Below, piece after piece: positions 7,686 through 14,611 of a stretch of 34,484 nucleotides of DNA. The stretch spans positions 62,915-97,398 of the forward strand of contig PGYL01000021.1 of NCBI GenBank assembly GCA_002839645.1, given 5' to 3'. The number at the start of each line of letters is the position of its first letter. The first letter of the stretch is position 1. The position numbers were made by a program, and so were the translations under genes. The notes under the pieces are model-generated. The model saw only the letters and a list, made by a program, of their open reading frames with translations. It searched no databases and was not told the DNA's origin. Origin of the DNA: Methanomicrobiales archaeon HGW-Methanomicrobiales-2 (lineage in GTDB: Archaea > Halobacteriota > Methanomicrobia > Methanomicrobiales > Methanoculleaceae).

Positions 7686-8896
7686 TATACCCCCTCCGGC
7701 ACAGTGATCTCACCGGCAAGCGCGCTCGCAGCGGCAGTGGCGACCGACGAGAGGTAGATCTCGCCGCCGACACCCATCCGGTTCTTGAAGTTCCGGTTGG
7801 CGGTGGAGAGGCAGACTTCACCCTCCCCGAGCACGCCGGCGTGCGCCCCAAGGCACGGCCCGCACCCGGGCGGCGCCACCATGCACCCCGCATCCACGAT
7901 ATCGGCGAGGACACCGGTGGCGATCGTCCGGGCAAGCACCGCCCGCGAGGCGGGGACGACCAGAGTGCGGACCGCAACCTTCCTCCCCCGGACGATGCGG
8001 GCGAACCGGGCAAGATCTTCGTAGCGGCCGTTCGTGCAGGTCCCGACGAAGACCTGGTCGAGGTGCGTGCCCGCGACCTCCTCCGCTTCCCGGACGGTAT
8101 CCACACGATGCGGGACCGCGACGAGAGGCACGATGTCGGCGAGGTCGATATCGACGGTTCGCTCGTAACGGCAGTCCTCCGGTTTCTGGGACGCCGTGAC
8201 AAGCCCGTAGTCCGCGAGGTGGCGGACGGTGACCGCATCGGCGTGGAACATACCTGCTTTCGCCCCGGTCTCGACCGCCATGTTGCAGAGGGTCAGCCGT
8301 CCGTCCATGGAGATTCCTGCCACCCCGTCGCCCACGAACTCCAGCGCCCGGTAGGTCGCTCCTTCCATCCCGAGCTCTGCGACGTAGGTGAGGGCGATGT
8401 CTTTTGGCTCCGCGGCGCCCGTAAGCCCGCCGGAGAACCTGACCGCGATCGTCTCCGGGACCCGGAACCACGTGGCTCCCGACGCCCAGATCGCCGCCAT
8501 ATCGGTCGCCCCCACCCCGGTGGCAAACGCGCCGAAGGCGCCGAGGGTGCAGGTATGCGAGTCGGCACCAACGACGACCATCCCGGGCCGGACAACCCCT
8601 TCGCTCATCACCTGGTGGCAGATTCCCCCTCCGGCATCCGAGAGTTCTATCCCCGCGGACCGGGCATACCCGCGGAGTTCTGCCTGGAGCGTCGCCGTCG
8701 TCCCGGTGTTTGCCGGGACGATGTGGTCGAAGATCAGGCGCAGGCGCTCGGGATGGGGGAGCCGCTCCACGCCCATCTCGCGGAGTGCCTCCCGGGCAAG
8801 GACGCCGGTTCCGTCGTGGGCAAAGGCGATATCGACCTCGCGATCGACGTATTCCCCCGCTGGTGCGCCGAGGATCCGCTCGGAGAGCGTGCTCAC
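7685..8896 (-). CDS. aksD: Homoaconitase large subunit, AksD/HacA
   Basis: This 403-residue aconitase-family large subunit carries the [4Fe-4S] cluster for the homocitrate/homoaconitate/homoisocitrate steps. Seen: FDHIVPANTGTTA (His of the DH-x-P motif), VVGADSHTCTLGAFG, and the three cluster cysteines in FVGTCTNGR and APPGCGPCLGAH. NRNFKNRMGV near the C-terminus binds substrate. I chose the GTG at 8896 because it overlaps the aksA stop as GTGA and follows AAAGGAGGGG. The region upstream of it is not conserved-looking. LeuC is the general alternative, but the partner small subunit carries the homoaconitase-type loop. Confidence 0.92.
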   Translation of the reverse strand: MSTLSERILGAPAGEYVDREVDIAFAHDGTGVLAREALREMGVERLPHPERLRLIFDHIVPANTGTTATLQAELRGYARSAGIELSDAGGGICHQVMSEGVVRPGMVVVGADSHTCTLGAFGAFATGVGATDMAAIWASGATWFRVPETIAVRFSGGLTGAAEPKDIALTYVAELGMEGATYRALEFVGDGVAGISMDGRLTLCNMAVETGAKAGMFHADAVTVRHLADYGLVTASQKPEDCRYERTVDIDLADIVPLVAVPHRVDTVREAEEVAGTHLDQVFVGTCTNGRYEDLARFARIVRGRKVAVRTLVVPASRAVLARTIATGVLADIVDAGCMVAPPGCGPCLGAHAGVLGEGEVCLSTANRNFKNRMGVGGEIYLSSVATAAASALAGEITVPEGV

Positions 8897-10023
8897 TGGC
8901 GGATCCCCTCCTTTGCCTGCCTGATGATCCTGCAGAGAATCTCGGGGGTGACGCTGCACTTCCCCTCGCTCTTCTGTTTGACCTGCTCAAGCACCCACCG
9001 TGCCTCCCCATCGGAGAGGTCGAACCCGTAGGCCTTCGCGACATGCTCAAGCGCCCGCCTCCCCGTATGCTTCCCGAGGACGAAACGCCGCTCGCCGCCC
9101 ACCAGCTCCGGGGGGATGTACTCGTAGGTCGAGGGGTCTCCAAGGATGGCGGCGATGTGGATCCCGCTCTCGTGGGCAAAGGCGTTCTCGCCGACGATCG
9201 GCCGGGTACGCTCCGGGACCACGCCTGAAGCCCGGGCGACCAGCCGTGAGATCTCCTGCAGGTGGGAGAGGTCGTAACGGTCGACGCCGCCCTTCATCCG
9301 CAGGGCGACGAGCACCTGCTCGAGCGCCGCGTTCCCGGCACGCTCGCCGATGCCGTTGACGGTGGTGTGGAGCTGGAACGCCCCGGCGGCCGCGGCCGTG
9401 ATGGTGTTTGCCGCCGCAAACCCGAGGTCGTTGTGGCAGTGCATACAGAGCGGGAGAGGAGCCGCATCGAGGAGCCCCGAGACGACCGCATGGACCTCAA
9501 GCGGGGTGAGGCATCCGACCGTATCTGCGAAACTGACGAGATTCGCACCGCACTCGACGCCCCGGGTATACATCTCCAGAAGGAACGCCGGGTCGGTCCG
9601 CGAGGCGTCCTCGGCAGCGAAGCGCACCTGCAGGCCGTGGTCGGCGGCGAACTCCACGATGTCGAGGGCGTCCTCGAGCACCTCTTCCCGGGGCTTACGG
9701 TACTTGTGCCGGATGTGGAGATCCGAGGTGGCGATGAAGATGCTGACCATGTCCACGTCGCAGTCGAGCGCCGCCTCGACATCGGGCTGGAGCGCCCGTG
9801 CCAGGCAGCAGACCCGGGCGTCAAGGCCGCTGTGCGCGATGGCGGCGACACACTCCTTCTCTGCCGCCGATACCACCGGAAACCCGGCCTCAATCACCTC
9901 CACACCGATCTCGTCGAGTGATCGGGCGATCGCCGTCTTCTCATCACGGGTGAACGAGACGCCGGGAGTCTGCTCCCCGTCTCGCAGCGTTACATCACAG
10001 ATCTCGATATGCCACGGTTTCAT
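8893..10023 (-). CDS. aksA: Homocitrate synthase family, AksA
   Basis: A 376-residue acyltransferase of the LeuA/homocitrate synthase family. AksA condenses acetyl-CoA with 2-oxoglutarate, 2-oxoadipate and 2-oxopimelate, starting each elongation round toward 2-oxosuberate. Seen: CDVTLRDGEQTPGVSF (metal Asp, catalytic Arg), the HCHNDLGFAAANT metal motif, GIGERAGNAALEQV, and FAHESGIH. The protein stops before the allosteric C-terminal domain of leucine-regulated LeuA, as expected for AksA. The ATG at 10023 is preferred because GGTGG lies 6 bases upstream. A GTG at 10047 would add eight residues. It overlaps the preceding TPP enzyme gene by 29 bases. NifV or short LeuA/CimA paralogues are alternatives, less likely next to aksDEF. 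Confidence 0.9.
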   Translation of the reverse strand: MKPWHIEICDVTLRDGEQTPGVSFTRDEKTAIARSLDEIGVEVIEAGFPVVSAAEKECVAAIAHSGLDARVCCLARALQPDVEAALDCDVDMVSIFIATSDLHIRHKYRKPREEVLEDALDIVEFAADHGLQVRFAAEDASRTDPAFLLEMYTRGVECGANLVSFADTVGCLTPLEVHAVVSGLLDAAPLPLCMHCHNDLGFAAANTITAAAAGAFQLHTTVNGIGERAGNAALEQVLVALRMKGGVDRYDLSHLQEISRLVARASGVVPERTRPIVGENAFAHESGIHIAAILGDPSTYEYIPPELVGGERRFVLGKHTGRRALEHVAKAYGFDLSDGEARWVLEQVKQKSEGKCSVTPEILCRIIRQAKEGIRQ

Positions 10024-11254
10024 GGATTCCACCTTCAGGGCAGGCACCTTCGATCACCACCGTCCGGGGTCCCCCTTGCGGGGGGACGAGGACCCGGCGA
10101 AGTGCCGCGGTGTCGTCTGCGGCGCAGACGACCGGGTCGGCCCAGGCGATGTAGCGAAGGATATCGGGGACGGGGTGACCGCCGGTCATCCCCATCCTCG
10201 CATTCGCGAGGACGATACAGAGGAGCGGGAGTTTGCGTTCATAGACGTCGATGAGGGCGTTTAGCCCCGAGTGCAGGAGCGCGTAGTCACCGGTGAGCGC
10301 GACGCCGGGGCCGGTCGCTGCCACGGCGACCGACGAGCCGAGGCCGTAGGTGGCGATGCCGACCCGGTAGGGCAGGTTCATCGCGAGGATAGCACACCCT
10401 GCGTCGCAGGCGGCCCGCATTGAGCGCTCGCGGAGGATCTCAAACGCCGGGTGGAACGGGCAGTCCCGGCAGAACGTCCGGCAGTAGCCCCGGGAAGAGA
10501 ACCGTTCCGGCTCTCCGGCGGGGTCGGGAGGAGTGAGGAGCCGGTGCTCCCGGAGGAAGGGGCGGCCGATTTCAAGGGTCAGGGCGAGCACGTCGGGGTC
10601 CGCCGGGGGCGGGTAGACGGTGACCGCACGGTGCTCGCCACCCGAGAACCGGTTCAACGGCGAGGACCGCGACCAGGCAAACATCGCCGCGGTCCGGCGG
10701 TCGCTCGCCAGCGCCCGTCCGGCCATCGTGAGTGCGGGGTCCGCAAGGCTTCCCTCCCGGTCGCTCCGGGGAGAGAGGGGTGGTTCCGGCACGTCCGCGT
10801 CCAGGAGAGCGGGTGTCACCCTGACGATGGCCACCCGCGAGAAGGTCTCCGAAGCTTCAAACGCCGCAACGATTGCCGGACCGATCGTCTCGCCGTCGGG
10901 CTCCAGCACCGGAACCCGGGCTATCTCGCCGTAGTAGCGGGAGTCCTGCGTGACGTCCGATGCGACCGGGCGCACGTCGTCGCCGACGACCACCACGACG
11001 CCTGCCCGGAGGCCCTGCGCTGTCGCATGCACGAGCGGGTCTGCACAGGCGTTGAGGCCGACGTGCTTGACCACGACAGCGGCCCTCCTCCCGGAGAGCG
11101 AGTCGCCGAGGGCGTACTCGAGCGCCACCTTCTCGTTTACGGTGATCGCGGCCCCGGCCGAGGCGGCAAGCTCCGAGACCGGGTAGCCGGGGACGGCGTA
11201 GCAGCGGTCGGCAGACCGGAGGATGGCGAGAGCCAGCGCCTCAGTGCCCTTCAT
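9995..11254 (-). CDS. IorA-like TPP-dependent enzyme; candidate 2-oxosuberate decarboxylase
   Basis: The 419 residues resemble the thiamine-diphosphate half of indolepyruvate ferredoxin oxidoreductase alpha subunit. The N-terminal domain has VPGYPVSELAA, then VNEKVALEYALGDSLSG (the Glu that activates TPP), VKHVGLNACADPL and QDSRYYGEIARVPVLEP. The C-terminal domain has GDYALLHSGLNALIDV and the LCIVLANARMGMTGG Mg/TPP loop. The 2x[4Fe-4S] ferredoxin tail of IorA is missing, and no IorB/gamma gene is nearby, so an oxidoreductase is unlikely. A CRTFCRDCPFHP segment replaces the usual two-cysteine motif. Placed directly before aksA, it could decarboxylate 2-oxosuberate to 7-oxoheptanoate, a coenzyme B step whose enzyme is not settled to my knowledge. 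A sulfopyruvate decarboxylase-like role is an alternative. The ATG at 11254 overlaps the preceding stop (ATGA). Confidence 0.85.
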   Translation of the reverse strand: MKGTEALALAILRSADRCYAVPGYPVSELAASAGAAITVNEKVALEYALGDSLSGRRAAVVVKHVGLNACADPLVHATAQGLRAGVVVVVGDDVRPVASDVTQDSRYYGEIARVPVLEPDGETIGPAIVAAFEASETFSRVAIVRVTPALLDADVPEPPLSPRSDREGSLADPALTMAGRALASDRRTAAMFAWSRSSPLNRFSGGEHRAVTVYPPPADPDVLALTLEIGRPFLREHRLLTPPDPAGEPERFSSRGYCRTFCRDCPFHPAFEILRERSMRAACDAGCAILAMNLPYRVGIATYGLGSSVAVAATGPGVALTGDYALLHSGLNALIDVYERKLPLLCIVLANARMGMTGGHPVPDILRYIAWADPVVCAADDTAALRRVLVPPQGGPRTVVIEGACPEGGIHETVAYRDL

Positions 11255-12219
11255 GTGTCCCTCCCCGGCACCAGGTCGCACCCGGTGCACGCCGGACACA
11301 TCGTCAGCGCCCGGCGGGGGTCGAGCCCTGCCTGCCGGAGGATACGCTCGTGAGTCTCGCAGAGCGAGAGCAGTCGGTCGGCGGACGGTCGGGGCCGGTC
11401 GGCAAGAGACGCCGCCGGGGTGAGCGGACGGAGGACCGGGGTGACCCCGATCGCTGCGAGATCGCCCATGACCCGCTCCAGGTCTTCATCGGTCTCCCCG
11501 AGGCCGACGATGACGTTTGAGTAGACCCTGTCCTTCCCGAAGAGCGCCACGGAGGACCGCAACGCCTCCCAGATCGCTCCCCACGAGAGGCCGGGACACA
11601 TCTGAAGAAAGAGCGCCTCCGTCGCCGCTTCGATATTGAACTTCACCTCGACGACGCAGAGGGCATGGAGCCGCGCCGGGGTTTCTGGCCCAGGGTAGAT
11701 GGAGACCCCGATGGGGAGACCGAACGGCAGGAGCGCCGCCACGACGTCGAGGACGTACGTCTCTTCCTCCTCGATCGAGGAGGCGACACCGCTCGTGATC
11801 GCGATGGCGTCGATCCGGTCGGCAACGCTTTCGACCATCTCCACGATCTCTCCGACCTCCTTTCGCCGCCCGGGGAGACCCGGCACCGGGCAGTACCGGC
11901 AACAAAAGATGCACGTCCCGCTGACCGTGATATAGGCCTGGCGGGGGCAGTGGAGGGCAGCGGGTTCGAGACGACCGCGGATTTGCCGGTCGTCGACGAT
12001 GAGATCAACTTCGCCTCCTCCACGATGAACGACCTCGATGGGGCCTGTTCTGTCAATACCAGCCCGGACACGCTGGCCGCCGGTGGAGAAGAAGAGCGAG
12101 CCGGACGTTCCCGCCGAGGGGCCGGCAGCTGAACGGGACACGTACGGGTCTGCGGGTTCGCCGGAGAGGCGAACCGAACCAGCCTCCAGCAGCCGGGCCT
12201 TCAGCCGACTCCATTCCAT
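11251..12219 (-). CDS. Radical SAM protein of unknown function
   Basis: This 322-residue protein has the radical SAM cluster motif CX3CX2C at Cys103, Cys107 and Cys110 (GTCIFCCRYCPV) followed by a barrel with IAITSGVAS, VSIYPGPE, VKFNIEA and NVIVGLGETDEDLERV, which fit the SAM-binding strands. A second cysteine group, CPACTGC (Cys308, 311, 314), closes the protein and could bind an auxiliary cluster. I do not know the substrate. It sits between methanogenesis marker 11 and the TPP enzyme, overlapping both (19 and 4 bases), so it is translated with coenzyme B enzymes. C-S bond formation or modification of a methanogenesis enzyme are both possible. It lacks the length and cobalamin motifs I would expect of Mmp10. 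AGGAGG precedes the ATG. Confidence 0.9.
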   Translation of the reverse strand: MEWSRLKARLLEAGSVRLSGEPADPYVSRSAAGPSAGTSGSLFFSTGGQRVRAGIDRTGPIEVVHRGGGEVDLIVDDRQIRGRLEPAALHCPRQAYITVSGTCIFCCRYCPVPGLPGRRKEVGEIVEMVESVADRIDAIAITSGVASSIEEEETYVLDVVAALLPFGLPIGVSIYPGPETPARLHALCVVEVKFNIEAATEALFLQMCPGLSWGAIWEALRSSVALFGKDRVYSNVIVGLGETDEDLERVMGDLAAIGVTPVLRPLTPAASLADRPRPSADRLLSLCETHERILRQAGLDPRRALTMCPACTGCDLVPGRDT

Positions 12220-13094
12220 AACGCCAGCGCCTCCTCATACCGTGTGGCGAACGGGATCGCCGCCACCGCTCCGATCGCACCCCGGCCGTTCATGACGACC
12301 GAGAGCCGCCGGTCGGTGAGGGCGGCAAGGTCGCCCGCGGAGACCTCGCCCCTCTTTACGCGCCCCCCGAACTCCTCGAGCGGGGCGGAATCGAACCCGC
12401 GCCAGACCGCCATCCCGGTCTCATCCGAGAGCGTGTACTCCTCCAGGTAGTCGCGGTAGTGCCGGACCAGTCCGACGGGGTCGGAGGTGGCGAACTCGCA
12501 CGCGATGGCGACGCAGTTCTTGGTCCGGTAGGGAACAGGAAAGAGCTGGACGATGGTGTGGGAGAGGTAGCGGGAACGGTCGTCCTCGACGGCCCGTGCG
12601 ATGTTGTGGGCCAGCGTCCAGGTGGCGCCCTCCTCGGGGGTATCGGTGTCGTCGATCCCGATGATCACCCGCTCGCGCCGGGGGAGCCAGATTGTCGAGC
12701 CCGAAAGACGCCCGCCCCCGGCAGGGTCGCTCTCGTAGCGGACGACGCCGCGGGCGGTGGCGCGGCAGATGGATGCCCCCACGCCGCCGCCGCCGAGACC
12801 CCGGTAGGTGACGGCGATCTCCTCGCCTTCGACGGCGACGGCGGCGATACCCGCCGGGAAGACCGAGCCCTCGAGCGGGAGATCGGCGTCGCCGGTCAAG
12901 AGATGGTAGCGGTTGGTCGCGCCCACGGTGCGGACGGAGCGGACGAGCGGGCTCTGCGCGTAGTGGCGCTTCACCCACATCGCTCCGCCGACGCAGTCGA
13001 AGAACTCGATGAGTTCTACATGCTCGCCGCTCTCGTCGGCCACCGCCACGATCTGTGGATACCGTATTGTGTAAGGATCAGAGAGTCTCTCCAT
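12201..13094 (-). CDS. Methanogenesis marker protein 11
   Basis: The 297 residues fit the methanogen-only marker 11 family (about 290 residues). Seen: PYTIRYPQIVAVAD, then VELIEFFDCVGGAMWVKRHYAQSP, a glycine-rich LGGGGVGASIC, and IIGIDDTDTPEEGATWTLAH. The IGIDDTD motif is shared with TiaS-type tRNA agmatinyltransferases, which suggests nucleotide binding. The C-terminus has VVMNGRGAIGAVAAIP. The biochemical role of the family is unknown. The ATG at 13094 is preferred over a TTG at 13112, because a GAGGCGG site lies upstream and the first family motif begins soon after. It overlaps the out-of-frame tail of its Mmp11-like neighbour (stop at 13078) and the next gene by 19 bases. Confidence 0.85.
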   Translation of the reverse strand: MERLSDPYTIRYPQIVAVADESGEHVELIEFFDCVGGAMWVKRHYAQSPLVRSVRTVGATNRYHLLTGDADLPLEGSVFPAGIAAVAVEGEEIAVTYRGLGGGGVGASICRATARGVVRYESDPAGGGRLSGSTIWLPRRERVIIGIDDTDTPEEGATWTLAHNIARAVEDDRSRYLSHTIVQLFPVPYRTKNCVAIACEFATSDPVGLVRHYRDYLEEYTLSDETGMAVWRGFDSAPLEEFGGRVKRGEVSAGDLAALTDRRLSVVMNGRGAIGAVAAIPFATRYEEALALWNGVG

Positions 13095-13233
13095 AGAGAC
13101 CAGCCGCCTCAACGCCTTTGTTCCCCCAGAGCAGGGCGCCGAGCGCCCCTATCCGACCCTTCCGTGCGTTCGAGTCGATGAACCGGATGCCCATCCGTGC
13201 GGCCTCCGCTTCCGCGTCATCGACCGTCAGGAG
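13078..13233 (-). pseudogene. Out-of-frame C-terminus of the Mmp11-like paralogue
   Basis: In the frame shifted by one relative to the 13217-13978 reading frame, the minus strand reads LLTVDDAEAEAARMG, then IRFIDSNARKGRIGALGALL, ending GLYGETL and a TGA at 13078-13080. The block RKGRIGALGALL aligns with GRGAIGAVAAIP at the end of marker 11, so it is the missing tail, not a new gene. It has no start or ribosome site of its own. Either the gene is truly frameshifted or one base is wrong here. Confidence 0.7.
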
Positions 13234-13978
13234 TGACGGCGATGCCGGTATCGTTGCTGACCGCCCCCGACTCGACGAAGTCGCGGACGTACTCGAGAAG
13301 CGCGTCCACCTTTCCGGGGCGGACGGCGAAGTTTAAGGCGGACCCGACACAGTTGGTGGTCTTCTTCGGGACCGCCGGGTTCAACTGCACGAGGCGCATG
13401 TCCAGGTACTCGACCCCCGGGATCGTGCAGGCCTCGGCGCACTTGAGTGCGAGCACCCATGTGGCGCCTTCCTCGCGGGTGTCAGTGTCGTCGATCCCGA
13501 TCGTCACCTTCTCATACAGCGGCGATACGATCCGCACCCGGCAGACGCGGGCGCCACCGATCTTGAGGTCGTCCTCGGTGGGATACTCGGCACGGATGAC
13601 CCCCGGCGCCTGCGGCAGGCATGCGGCGACGCCGACGCCTGCTCCCGCGATCCCGGACCAGGTCGTCACCACTTCGTCCCCGACAACCTCGACACCCTCG
13701 AGCGCCTGCCCGCCGATCTCCTTACCGGCAGCCCCGAAGTTCACCGGGGATACACCCAGCCGGGCGAGCATCGTCATCGTCGTGCCCTCTACGTGGCAGG
13801 ACTGGATCGCACCTTTCGCCCGCACCCGGTTTGCCGCATCCCACTCGATGGTCCCCCGGGCCCTGCAATGCTCGCGGATCTCCGCGAGACCGGCGTTCTG
13901 GTCGACCATGGCGAGGTACTTCATCGAGAACAACGGCCCGAACCGGGCCCTGACTTCATCAGGCGTGAGCGTAATCAT
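13217..13978 (-). CDS. Mmp11-like IGIDDTD paralogue, frame disrupted near its 3' end
   Basis: This 253-residue frame is a divergent tandem paralogue of the next gene. It has WSGIAGAGVGVAACLPQAPG, VTIGIDDTDTREEGATWVLAL, RLVQLNPAVPKKTTNCVG and SNDTGIAV, each with a counterpart in marker 11. It stops six codons after GIAV, where the paralogue continues for about 60 residues. The missing C-terminus is present in another frame (13078-13233), so a one-base change near 13234 would give about 300 residues. This is the first gene of the long minus-strand operon. GGTGAC precedes the ATG, and a TATA-like CTTAAATA lies 45 bases upstream. Its function is unknown. Nucleotide binding is likely from the motif. 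Confidence 0.8.
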   Translation of the reverse strand: MITLTPDEVRARFGPLFSMKYLAMVDQNAGLAEIREHCRARGTIEWDAANRVRAKGAIQSCHVEGTTMTMLARLGVSPVNFGAAGKEIGGQALEGVEVVGDEVVTTWSGIAGAGVGVAACLPQAPGVIRAEYPTEDDLKIGGARVCRVRIVSPLYEKVTIGIDDTDTREEGATWVLALKCAEACTIPGVEYLDMRLVQLNPAVPKKTTNCVGSALNFAVRPGKVDALLEYVRDFVESGAVSNDTGIAVTPDGR

Positions 13979-13989
13979 GATGTCACCGG

Positions 13990-14030
13990 AATTATCGTTA
14001 ACAAAATTATCGTTGATAACGGTATTTAAG
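13990..14030 (-). promoter_or_regulatory. Promoter and candidate operator of the coenzyme B operon
   Basis: On the minus strand CTTAAATA (14023-14030) is a TATA-like box about 45 bases before the ATG at 13978, giving a predicted short leader of about 20 bases. Between the box and the gene are two exact copies of AATTATCGTT (plus strand, 13990-13999 and 14005-14014) spaced 15 bases apart. The second copy also forms the small palindrome TTATC-GTT-GATAA. Repeats at the predicted start of transcription are well placed for a repressor. Confidence 0.5.
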
Positions 14031-14039
14031 GGGATCGGT

Positions 14040-14598
14040 CATGAGAGTTGGAACAGCGGGGATCGGGCTCCGGCAGGAGGGGGGCGTGTGAGGGAGGCTC
14101 ATATACGTGCATGGGTTCCTCGCCGCAGGCGTGAGTGGTGATGATGCACGGGGGGGCGGTTCTTTCATGAGGGGGGGTCGAGTAGGTGGTGGAAGTGTGG
14201 GAGGTCAAACGGATTCAAATTCCGGACGTTCAGTCCATCGCACCTTCGGCCAGCCGCAAAACCCCATCCACGGCTTTCCAGTGGATATCGCCATGAGGGG
14301 AGGGGCTGACGGGGAGGGGGGAGTATCTCCCCTCCCCTGTCTCCCCATCATAGGGCATATCTGTAAACCCCACCCCGCCCGGCCTCCGGCCTCCTCCCCC
14401 GCCCCTGGGGGGCGGGGGCAGTGCGTGGCGATATCCCCACTGCCCACTGGACGGGGATTTTCCATCGCTTCGACTGTTCTGCCAGCCGCAGTCTTGCAAC
14501 GTTTGAACTCCAGATATCACATCAACTTCATCGCACCGAAAACCTTCACCGGCCCCGCCAGCAGCACCAAACAGACGGCCCCTTCAAGAGACAGCCAC
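14040..14598. other. Non-coding stretch upstream of the coenzyme B operon, palindrome-rich
   Basis: No frame here looks like a protein: the open frames are short, arginine/proline/serine-rich and lack ribosome sites. G-rich runs (14080-14200) lead to a cluster of inverted repeats (14258-14461, listed separately). I see no tRNA, rRNA or CRISPR structure. The right end is the terminator of ftr. Confidence 0.6.
14258..14461. repeat. Nested inverted repeats: long arms enclosing two GC-rich hairpins
   Basis: An imperfect inverted repeat of about 36 bases has arms 14258-14293 and 14426-14461. Its core GGATATCGCC (14283-14292) pairs perfectly with GGCGATATCC (14428-14437). Inside lie two strong hairpins: 14311-14338 (G4AG4-type arm against C4TC4, loop TAT) and 14396-14418 (CCCCCGCCCC against GGGGCGGGGG). 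The whole could fold as a three-way junction on either strand. It could be a small structured RNA, a miniature mobile element or a supercoil-dependent cruciform. No terminal duplication was found by eye. Confidence 0.6.
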
Positions 14599-14606
14599 AA
14601 AAAAAA
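14599..14606 (-). terminator. Oligo-T terminator of ftr
   Basis: Eight A on the plus strand read as T8 on the minus strand, only 5 bases after the ftr stop codon, preceded by a pyrimidine-rich CTTC. This is a typical archaeal oligo-T terminator. Confidence 0.65.
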
Positions 14607-14611
14607 GAAGT

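Noticed and set aside
5451-10023. Leucine biosynthesis operon (leuA-leuC-leuD-leuB)
   Set aside because: The gene families are the same, but the small subunit has the YLRT loop, the dehydrogenase has RENTEGLY, the synthase lacks the regulatory domain and methanogen markers are in the same operon.
14258-14461. CRISPR array or tRNA in the palindrome region
   Set aside because: The repeats are inverted and not evenly spaced direct repeats, and no cloverleaf or conserved T-arm sequence was found.
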